Below, piece after piece: positions 43,752-50,167 of a stretch of DNA of 50,167 bases; the stretch's first letter is position 1, and the number at the start of each line of letters is the position of its first letter. The stretch comes from Butyrivibrio sp. (GTDB lineage: Bacteria > Bacillota > Clostridia > Lachnospirales > Lachnospiraceae), in the NCBI GenBank assembly GCA_023664865.1, contig JAMPEU010000020.1, positions 1 through 50,167 of the forward strand, written 5' to 3'. The translations under genes and the position numbers were made by a program. The notes beneath the pieces are model-generated. The model did no database searches. It saw only the letters and a list, made by a program, of their open reading frames with translations, and was not told the DNA's origin.

Positions 43752-45128
43752 ATGTCAGCGAAATCACAAAATGCAAAATATGAAATGGATATGTGCAGCG
43801 GACCGATACTTGGCAAAATCCTTTTGTTTACACTGCCGTTAATGTTTTCAAGCATTTTGCAGTTATTGTTCAATGCGGCGGATATTATCGTGGTCGGCAG
43901 GTTTGCGGGGGATAATTCTTTAGCGGCTGTGGGTTCTACGTCGTCGCTTATTAATCTTTTGGTCAATTTTTTCATGGGCTTGTCGGTCGGGGCGAATGTC
44001 CTGGTCGCACGCTACTTCGGGGCAAAGCAGTCAAAAGACTTGTCCGAGACGGTACATACGGCTATGCTTCTTAGCATATGCAGCGGAATTGTCCTTGCCT
44101 TAATCGGTCTGGTGGGGGCGAAGCAGATTCTTATCTGGATGGATTCGCCCGAAGAAGTCCTTCCGCTTTCTGCGCTTTATCTTAGGATATATTTTCTGGG
44201 AATGCCGGCGACGATGCTGTATAATTTCGGCAGCGCCATTATGAGGGCGACGGGCGATACCAGACGTCCGCTCTATTATCTTTCGATAGCAGGGGTTATT
44301 AATGTGCTGCTCAATCTGCTGTTTGTCATTGTATTTAAGATGGATGTAGCGGGCGTCGCCACGGCGACGGTCGTTTCGCAGTGCATCTCGGCATTTCTGA
44401 TAGTCAGGTGTATGATAGGCGAGCAGGCGGGGGAAATACGCCTTAAGGCATCGGAACTTCATATAAATAAGGATAAATTTTTCAGGATACTGCGTATCGG
44501 GCTGCCGGCGAGCTTTCAGGGGATTCTCTTTTCGTTCTCCAATGTAATAATCCAGTCTTCCGTCAATTCATTCGGTAAGACGGTGGTTGCGGGCAATTCC
44601 GCCGCTGCTAATCTGGAAGGCTTTGTCTATGTGGCGATGAACGCTTTCCATCAGGCGACGATTTCATTCACGAGCCAGAATGTGGGGGCGGCAAAATATG
44701 ATAGGATAAATAAGATTCTCTACACATCTCAGGCATGTGTGCTGGTCGTGGGGACTGTGCTTGGGAATATCGTCGCATTATGCGGGTATCCGCTGCTTGG
44801 CATGTATACGACAAGCAGGATAGTCATGGACGCGGGCATGAAGAGGGTGCGTGTAATATGTACGACATACGCGCTCTGCGGCATGATGGACGTTATGGTG
44901 GGTTCGCTTAGGGGCTTGGGCTATTCCGTTATGCCTATGATAGTATCGCTGATTGGGGCGTGCGGACTCAGGTTAGTGTTTATTTTTACGATTTTCAGAT
45001 TAGAGCAGTTCCATAATGTGACGGCGCTTTATATGACCTATCCGATAAGCTGGCTGGTTACGTTTCTTGCGCATGTGGCATGCTTTATCGTGGTGCGGAG
45101 AAAAATAGGGGAGCGCAAGATGGCATAA
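43752..45128 (+). CDS. MATE-family efflux transporter
   Basis: The 458-residue membrane protein has 12 predicted helices and MATE features: SGPILGKILLFTLPLMFSS, FNAADIIVVGRFAG, MRATGDTRRPLYY and the internally repeated half. It is an Na+ or H+ coupled multidrug/metabolite exporter. AAGGAAG precedes ATG 43752. The 14-bp repeat array upstream is unusual. The substrate is unknown. Confidence 0.95.
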   Translation: MSAKSQNAKYEMDMCSGPILGKILLFTLPLMFSSILQLLFNAADIIVVGRFAGDNSLAAVGSTSSLINLLVNFFMGLSVGANVLVARYFGAKQSKDLSETVHTAMLLSICSGIVLALIGLVGAKQILIWMDSPEEVLPLSALYLRIYFLGMPATMLYNFGSAIMRATGDTRRPLYYLSIAGVINVLLNLLFVIVFKMDVAGVATATVVSQCISAFLIVRCMIGEQAGEIRLKASELHINKDKFFRILRIGLPASFQGILFSFSNVIIQSSVNSFGKTVVAGNSAAANLEGFVYVAMNAFHQATISFTSQNVGAAKYDRINKILYTSQACVLVVGTVLGNIVALCGYPLLGMYTTSRIVMDAGMKRVRVICTTYALCGMMDVMVGSLRGLGYSVMPMIVSLIGACGLRLVFIFTIFRLEQFHNVTALYMTYPISWLVTFLAHVACFIVVRRKIGERKMA

Positions 45129-45146
45129 AATATCAATTTAAGTCAC

Positions 45147-45231
45147 GAGTTCAACCTAAATGAACAAAAACGGGGTTCCATGCCTGAAAAGCGGTAAGTC
45201 ACCCCTTATTTTGTTCACTTAGGTTGAACTC
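45147..45231 (+). repeat. Long inverted repeat of another type
   Basis: GAGTTCAACCTAA, TGAACAAAA and CGGGG (45147-45175) pair with CCCC, TTTTGTTCA and TTAGGTTGAACTC (45202-45231), about 27 bp with small bulges. It lacks the core of the other family. It follows the MATE gene; no T run follows. Confidence 0.85.
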
Positions 45232-45319
45232 TGGCTGCCGGAAGGTGATAGACTGTGGAGAAGATTGTATTAACAGCGATAATGTTTTGAATAATATAAA
45301 TTCTATAAGGAGGAAGAGC

Positions 45320-46804
45320 ATGAAATACAAAAATCCGATTGTGCGGGGGATGAATCCGGATCCCAGCGTGTGCAGCGCAAATGGCAAATATTATATGGTG
45401 TGCAGCACTTTTCAGTATTTTCCGGGAGTGCCGCTTTTTGAGAGCGAGGATATGGTGAACTGGAAGAAGATAGGGCATTGCCTTACCAGAACGAGCCAGC
45501 TTGAACTTAAGGGGGCGCAGACGACAGGCGGAATCTATGCGCCTACAATCAGGTACAATGACGGCAGATTTTACATGGTGACTACCAATGTGAGCATTGA
45601 TAAGAATTTTTATGTGTATACAGATGATATCTACGGAGAGTGGTCGGAGCCGATATATGTGGAGCAGGGCGGCATCGATCCATCTTTGTATTTTGAGGAC
45701 GGCAGAAGTTTTTTCATAAGCAATGGTGAAGACGAGCAGGGCGTAAGCTGTATCAGGATGTGTGAAATCGAGATAGAAACAGGCAGGAAACTTAGCGAAA
45801 CCAAACCGCTGTGGTATGGAAACGGCGGAAGGTATATAGAAGCGCCGCATCTGTATAAGTTCGGAAAATATTATTATATTCTGGACGCAGAGGGCGGCAC
45901 GGAATATGGTCATATGGTCTGCTATGCCAGAAGTGAGAATATGTGGGGGCCTTTTGAGTCCTGCCCGAAGAATCCCGTGCTGACGAACCGCAATCTGGGC
46001 GGCTATCAGCTGCAGGGTACGGGGCATGGCGACGTGATAGAAGATAAAGACGGCAACTGGTGGTTCATACATTTGGCGTTCCGCCAGATAGACAAATGGC
46101 AGACCTATCATCATTTGGGGCGCGAGGTCTGTCTTGTTCCGGTTAAATGGCAGGACGGCTGGTTCTATATGGGTGACGGCACGGCTAAGCTGGAATATGA
46201 ACTTCCCGACATTAAGGGGGAACAGAATGAACTTTCCTTCCGTAAGACTTTTGCGGATTTGTCGCTTAAAGCGGACTGGTGTTTCCTTAGGGAATACCGT
46301 GCGGAAATGTATGAATTTGGTAAAGATTACCTGAAAATCAAAGCGTCGGCTGACGATATCTTTGGACTGGGTTATCCTTCTTTTGCGGCTATTAGGCAGA
46401 GCGAGTTCCGGATGGAAATCGAGTGTAAGGTGGAGGGAAACTGCAAAGAGGCGGGCATAACGCTTTTTATGGATGAAAAGCACCATTACGATATATATTT
46501 GAATGATGAGGGCTGCGTGGTACTGCGGTATACGATAGGCTGCGTCAGCAAAGAAATGCAATCGCTCAAGGTACAGGATGGCAGTGCTGCAATTAAAATT
46601 TCCGCCGATGCGCTGGGATACCGCTTTTATGCGATGGAAAAAGACGAGCAGGGTGAATATGCGGAACTCGGATACGCCGATACAAGATACTTGTCTTCGG
46701 AAGTGGCAGGCGGCTTTACTGGAGTCATGATTGGGCTTTATGCAGTGGATGGTGATGGAAAAGAGGCAGTATTTAGGGATTTGGTGGTATCGCATGAGGA
46801 ATAG
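45320..46804 (+). CDS. GH43 glycosidase (beta-xylosidase/arabinofuranosidase)
   Basis: The 494-residue protein has an N-terminal five-bladed GH43 propeller with D14 (NPDPSVC), D120 (GIDPSLYFEDG) and E174 (YIEAPHLYK) as the catalytic triad, and a C-terminal beta-sandwich (about 300-494). It is a cytoplasmic enzyme without a signal peptide, acting on xylo-oligosaccharides or arabinose side chains. I choose ATG 45320 with AAGGAGGA (45307-45314). A hairpin-repeat fragment follows its stop. Confidence 0.92.
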   Translation: MKYKNPIVRGMNPDPSVCSANGKYYMVCSTFQYFPGVPLFESEDMVNWKKIGHCLTRTSQLELKGAQTTGGIYAPTIRYNDGRFYMVTTNVSIDKNFYVYTDDIYGEWSEPIYVEQGGIDPSLYFEDGRSFFISNGEDEQGVSCIRMCEIEIETGRKLSETKPLWYGNGGRYIEAPHLYKFGKYYYILDAEGGTEYGHMVCYARSENMWGPFESCPKNPVLTNRNLGGYQLQGTGHGDVIEDKDGNWWFIHLAFRQIDKWQTYHHLGREVCLVPVKWQDGWFYMGDGTAKLEYELPDIKGEQNELSFRKTFADLSLKADWCFLREYRAEMYEFGKDYLKIKASADDIFGLGYPSFAAIRQSEFRMEIECKVEGNCKEAGITLFMDEKHHYDIYLNDEGCVVLRYTIGCVSKEMQSLKVQDGSAAIKISADALGYRFYAMEKDEQGEYAELGYADTRYLSSEVAGGFTGVMIGLYAVDGDGKEAVFRDLVVSHEE

Positions 46805-46809
46805 GCGGT

Positions 46810-46846
46810 TTCCAAGGACCACTCAGGGAAACATATGCGTCCATGC
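46810..46846 (+). repeat. Half-element of the hairpin repeat
   Basis: Contains AAGGACCACTCAGGG, AAACATATGCGTCCATGC, matching only the right half of copies 1 and 6. The left half and core are missing. It starts six bases after the GH43 stop. Confidence 0.65.
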
Positions 46847-46901
46847 TCTACGGGCTGAACTTTTAAGTAAAAGTAAAATTTCTAATTTCAATTAAAAAGC
46901 A

Positions 46902-46929
46902 TTGACGGGGGGGTGAAATGTTGTATACT
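46902..46929 (+). promoter_or_regulatory. Promoter of the Sel1 gene
   Basis: TTGACG (46902-46907) and TGTATACT (-10 at 46924-46929), spacer 16 bp, contain a G7 tract in the spacer. Confidence 0.7.
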
Positions 46930-46971
46930 GTTCCTTAGCGCTAAAAAATAAATACAGCGAGGAGACGGAAA

Positions 46972-48831
46972 ATGAAGAAAAAATTACTAATGGCAGTTCT
47001 GTCGTTGTGCATTGCCGTGTCAATGACGGCATGCGGCAAAGATGCAGACACGGAGGAAGTGATAGAGACAACTGCAGCAGAAGAAGGCGCGGATGCCGGC
47101 GAACAGGCGCAAACAGGGGCGCAGGAAGAAGTGCAGGAACAAGAAGGAGCGGAAACGCAGGCGCAGGAAGAAGTGGACGAGTATTACGAGGCGGGACGCA
47201 AGAGCCTTTACGGTCTGGACGGTGCGCAGGTTAATCTTGAGGACGCTTATACGAATTTCACAAAGTCGCAGGAACTTGGAAATACTGATGCGAATTTCTA
47301 TCTTGGCCTGCTTGCCGACCGGTACAGCTATCCTGAGCAGGATTATGAAGAGGCGAAGGCGGCGGCAAGGGAATATTATGAGCAGAGCGGGGACAACCCT
47401 TATGCGCAGGTCGCTTTAGGGGTATTATATTGTTATGGACAAGGCGTAGAAGAAGATAAGGAAAAAGGTGAAGAACTTTTTCAGTCAGCGGTAGATAAGG
47501 GCGCGGTTGAAGGATATTATGGGCTTGCCATTGCCGCGCGCGGAAGAGAAGATTATGGAACTGCGCTGGAATATTATAATAAAGTAGCGGAAGAAGGCAG
47601 CGAGCAGTTTTTTATCACAACCGCAATGTGCAGTATTGGCGAGATGTATGCGTGGGGCATTGGAGTGGAGAAGGACGAGGCAAAAGCCCTTGAATGGTAT
47701 GCCAAAGCCGCGGATTCAGGGGATACGTCCGTAATGAGTGATGTTGGCGAGATGTATGCGCGTGGATGGGGATTTGAACAGGACATAGAAAAAGCCATCG
47801 AGTGGTATACCAAAGCCGCGGATTCAGGAGATACATCTGCAATGTGCGCTATCGGAGAGATGTATGCGTATGGAGACGGAGTGGCTCAGGACATAGAAAA
47901 AGCCGCCGAATGGTATACTAAAGCGGCAGATTTAGGCGATACGTCCGGTCTGATTAGTCTTGGAGATATGTACTGTTGGGGCAGTGGAGTGGAGCAGGAC
48001 GGAGAAAAAGCCATCGAGTGGTATACCAAAGCAGTGGATTTGGGCGATATAGTCGCGATGCGAATGATAGGCTATATGTATGCGAATGGAGAGGGAGTGG
48101 AACAGGACGGAGAAAAAGCCATCGAATGGTATACTAAAGCAGCAGATTTAGGCGATATAGTCTCTATAACTTCGATAGGCGCTATATATAGGCAAGGCTT
48201 AGGAGTGGAGCAGGACGGAGAAAAAGCCATCGAATGGTATAGCAAAGCGGTAGATTTAGGAGATATAGACGTAATGCTATATATAGCCAGTACATATGCG
48301 TTTGGCGATGGAGTGGAACAGGATTATGATAAGGCTCTTGAATGGTATACCAAAGCCGCGGATTTAGGCAGTTCAGACGCAATGTCTAATATCGGTAGTA
48401 TGTATGAGGAAGGCTTAGGAGTGGAGAAGAACGCAGAAAAAGCTATCGAATGGTATGCCAAAGCTGCGGATTTAGGCGATACAACCTCAATGCGTTTTAT
48501 CGGCTTTATGTATATGCATGGACAGGGAGTGGAACAGAATGACGAAAAAGCAATCGAATGGTATGCTAAAGCAGTAGCTTCAGGCAGTTATGTAGAATTC
48601 GATGTCTTAATGGAACTTTTAGGCGGATATGATGCGACACTGGAATGGTTTACAGAATCAGGTGATATAGATACACTGGTGGCTATCGGTTTTGCGTATG
48701 AGTATGGTAATGGAATAATGGAGCAGGATTATGATAAGGCAATGGAATGGTATCAGAAAGCGGCAGATTTAGGGAGTGAAGAGGCGCAGGGAAATCTTGA
48801 GTGGATACAGGGGAAAGTGCAAGGGCAGTAA
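46972..48831 (+). CDS. Sel1-repeat lipoprotein
   Basis: The 619-residue lipoprotein (lipobox MTAC, Cys21) has a Glu/Gln/Ala-rich linker (about 23-70) and then about 14 tandem Sel1 (TPR-like) repeats of 36 residues with the core EKAIEWYTKAADLGD. Ten are highly similar at DNA level (about 47,680-48,570). Sel1 arrays bind partner proteins; here an extracytoplasmic scaffold or stress adaptor is likely. GAGGAGACGG precedes the ATG. The near-identical repeats may vary in number by recombination. Confidence 0.93.
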   Translation: MKKKLLMAVLSLCIAVSMTACGKDADTEEVIETTAAEEGADAGEQAQTGAQEEVQEQEGAETQAQEEVDEYYEAGRKSLYGLDGAQVNLEDAYTNFTKSQELGNTDANFYLGLLADRYSYPEQDYEEAKAAAREYYEQSGDNPYAQVALGVLYCYGQGVEEDKEKGEELFQSAVDKGAVEGYYGLAIAARGREDYGTALEYYNKVAEEGSEQFFITTAMCSIGEMYAWGIGVEKDEAKALEWYAKAADSGDTSVMSDVGEMYARGWGFEQDIEKAIEWYTKAADSGDTSAMCAIGEMYAYGDGVAQDIEKAAEWYTKAADLGDTSGLISLGDMYCWGSGVEQDGEKAIEWYTKAVDLGDIVAMRMIGYMYANGEGVEQDGEKAIEWYTKAADLGDIVSITSIGAIYRQGLGVEQDGEKAIEWYSKAVDLGDIDVMLYIASTYAFGDGVEQDYDKALEWYTKAADLGSSDAMSNIGSMYEEGLGVEKNAEKAIEWYAKAADLGDTTSMRFIGFMYMHGQGVEQNDEKAIEWYAKAVASGSYVEFDVLMELLGGYDATLEWFTESGDIDTLVAIGFAYEYGNGIMEQDYDKAMEWYQKAADLGSEEAQGNLEWIQGKVQGQ

Positions 48832-48900
48832 ACGTCCTTACGCCTTAATGGGAACGATTGCACCGATGTATATCATCAGAATATAGGAGCAGTTTATAAC

Positions 48901-48942
48901 ACGGAATACCTTTACTTCCAACAAGGTATTCCGTTGCTTTTT
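48901..48942. terminator. Bidirectional intrinsic terminator
   Basis: ACGGAATACCTT (48901-48912) and AAGGTATTCCGT (48923-48934) form a perfect 12-bp stem followed by a T run. It lies between the Sel1 gene and the convergent nuclease gene. Confidence 0.85.
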
Positions 48943-49859
48943 CAATTAGTTCCTGCCAGTTGGAGCTGCTCTCGTAAACGCCGGTTTTCCGCCGTTAGCC
49001 GGGCAATCTCTACTTCAAGTTTTTCTTTCTCTTCTTTCATTTCCCTGTACTCATCACTGGGCAGTCTAATCAACCGTTCTGTCACATTATTAACCTCCTT
49101 TTGTAGTTCCGGATGTTCTGCAAATATCCTCTTTGCCGCATGCCGCAGCAATCTTGTATAGTCACGGCACTGTAGCTGTGTAAGACTGCCTGCAGACACT
49201 TCTTCCTCTAAAATCAATATAACCTCCTCCAAATACTCTGTCAATTCTTTTTTGGTGAATTTCTTTCGGTTTTTTTGTATACGGAAACGAAGTATTGTAT
49301 ACGGCAGGAACAAAGTCAAATGCTTATTTCTGATTTCTTCCAAAGAATAACTCTGGATTTTGACAGTCGGAATCTGATAGATATGCTCGCTGTTATCCTG
49401 AAACAATATGCGGCACTTAAGATGCTCTGGAATATTGCTGTTCTTGGCGGGGTAAATCACCACTGAATGTGGAAACTTAAGCGTAATCTCTCCGGTATCA
49501 CCATCTATGTTTTTCGCATGGGTGATTGCAAAATGCACGTCATAGGCAAACATGCGGATTACCATTTCATGCTCGTTCTCCATCTGGCACTCCAGATGAT
49601 AATAATCTGTGCCGCCTACCAGAAGCGCGATATCCATAAAGGTAGAACCGGGAGGCTCTTCTGAATTTTCCCAAAGGGTAGAAGTCTCTGTCTTTAACAG
49701 CACAATGGAAGTTCCCTTCGGGTAATCTTTGCCGTAAACTTCTTTAAATAGCGGAAATAGCTGCTCCGGCATAGTATCAACAATGGCCTTTAAAATCTCA
49801 TCCCACAGTTTACGGCCATCATAAGCTGCGGTTTCTTTCTTAAGTGTTTTTTCTGACAT
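48942..49859 (-). CDS. Rpn-family PD-(D/E)XK nuclease/transposase-like protein
   Basis: The 305-residue protein has the PD-(D/E)XK core seen in Rpn proteins (recombination-promoting nuclease, PF04754 group): FMDIALLV then YYHLECQMEN. A C-terminal coiled coil (about 255-300) follows. I choose the ATG at 49859, with AAAGGAA upstream; an in-frame ATG at 49886 has no site. It is probably a DNase of mobile-element origin. Confidence 0.82.
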   Translation of the reverse strand: MSEKTLKKETAAYDGRKLWDEILKAIVDTMPEQLFPLFKEVYGKDYPKGTSIVLLKTETSTLWENSEEPPGSTFMDIALLVGGTDYYHLECQMENEHEMVIRMFAYDVHFAITHAKNIDGDTGEITLKFPHSVVIYPAKNSNIPEHLKCRILFQDNSEHIYQIPTVKIQSYSLEEIRNKHLTLFLPYTILRFRIQKNRKKFTKKELTEYLEEVILILEEEVSAGSLTQLQCRDYTRLLRHAAKRIFAEHPELQKEVNNVTERLIRLPSDEYREMKEEKEKLEVEIARLTAENRRLREQLQLAGTN

Positions 49860-50008
49860 AAAATTCCTTTCTTTTTTCTGCTGCAATGGTTAAAACATCG
49901 CAAACGCTAACAAGTTACTTTAAGTTACCTTAAAACTGTGAAATGTGGCGAAACGCCGGAATGTCATGACTGCCATGAAAGCAGTCACAAATGTTTTTCA
50001 CTTAGTTT

Positions 50009-50037
50009 AATATATCAATTATGACGGATATTGTAAA
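50009..50037 (-). promoter_or_regulatory. Promoter of the Rpn-type gene
   Basis: On the minus strand TTTACA (50037-50032) and TATATT (50014-50009) are 17 bp apart, about 150 bp before the start. Confidence 0.65.
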
Positions 50038-50068
50038 TAAATTTTTTTAAAAAGTTGTGGATTTCCTA

Positions 50069-50097
50069 TTGACATTAATCTGATTATACTGTATATA
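50069..50097 (+). promoter_or_regulatory. Promoter of the gene entering at the right edge
   Basis: TTGACA (50069-50074) and TATATA (50092-50097) are spaced by 17 bp, followed by GGAAGGAG at 50114-50121. Confidence 0.75.
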
Positions 50098-50134
50098 TAA
50101 CATATAAACAGTAGGAAGGAGCATAGTTACATAT

Positions 50135-50167
50135 ATGAAATTATTGCAAAATTCCGGCGTACCGATA
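50135..50167 (+). CDS. N-terminus of a gene cut by the window end
   Basis: ATG 50135 follows GGAAGGAG by 13 bases and opens MKLLQNSGVPI before the window ends. A good promoter lies upstream. Only 11 residues are visible, so no function can be given. Confidence 0.55.
   Translation, partial: MKLLQNSGVPI

Noticed and set aside
45215-46822. A 535-codon open frame antisense to the GH43 gene
   Set aside because: It mirrors the GH43 coding sequence, which has full catalytic motifs and a good ribosome binding site. The antisense product is His/Ile/Arg-rich and resembles no protein.

Overview
The window looks like a chromosomal segment of a gut or rumen Lachnospiraceae-type Firmicute (Clostridia). 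This rests on moderate-to-low GC, strong GGAGG-type ribosome binding sites, the thrS and infC-rpmI-rplT arrangement with a structured leader, DUF1540 and C_GCAxxG_C_C proteins, and a dense set of cytoplasmic glycoside hydrolases fed by a LplB/YtcP-type ABC importer. No species can be named from sequence alone.

Bases 1-31,500 are mostly a plant-hemicellulose utilisation region. It holds a multidomain GH2 enzyme, an AraC regulator, a GH3 beta-xylosidase-type enzyme, a GH67 alpha-glucuronidase, two ABC permeases and a TTG-initiated solute-binding lipoprotein, UxuA and UxuB, a GH2 beta-mannosidase, a GH8 reducing-end exo-oligoxylanase and a GH27 alpha-galactosidase. A GH43 enzyme lies further on at 45.3 kb. 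None of the hydrolases has an obvious signal peptide. The likely scheme is import of aldouronates and xylo-oligosaccharides, then cytoplasmic trimming by GH67, GH8, GH3 and GH43. Released glucuronate is channelled through UxuB and UxuA to 2-keto-3-deoxygluconate. The uronate isomerase, KDG kinase and any secreted xylanase are not in the window.

Interspersed are a PocR-domain chemoreceptor-like protein, a TraX-like membrane protein, a DUF3160 lipoprotein with a membrane-anchored partner, two GNAT acetyltransferases, a flavin reductase and several unrecognised small proteins. From 31.6 to 34.4 kb there is a BlaI/M56-peptidase/lipoprotein signalling unit. From 34.6 to 40.4 kb there is a housekeeping block: SEC-C protein, C_GCAxxG_C_C protein, a small membrane protein, thrS, DUF1540, infC (ATT start), rpmI, rplT and a tRNA-Pro with an AGG anticodon. 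The right end has an SDR oxidoreductase, a GGDEF-EAL protein with a degenerate GGDEF site, a MATE exporter, GH43, a Sel1-repeat lipoprotein and an Rpn-type nuclease.

The most unusual feature is a family of large hairpin repeats of about 140-195 bp. There are six full copies (8426, 8636, 15968, 17887, 38439, 43021) and four apparent remnants. Each has long, nearly perfect outer arms whose sequence differs between copies while pairing is kept. Inside is a one-sided conserved segment (CACRCTYTCGYTSCRTG) and a conserved inner pair (GYAGCGGTACTAAG / CTAAGTACCGRCG), capped by a variable hairpin. Several begin within a few bases of a stop codon. I do not recognise the family. The pattern fits a dispersed structured RNA or a hairpin-based mobile or processing element.
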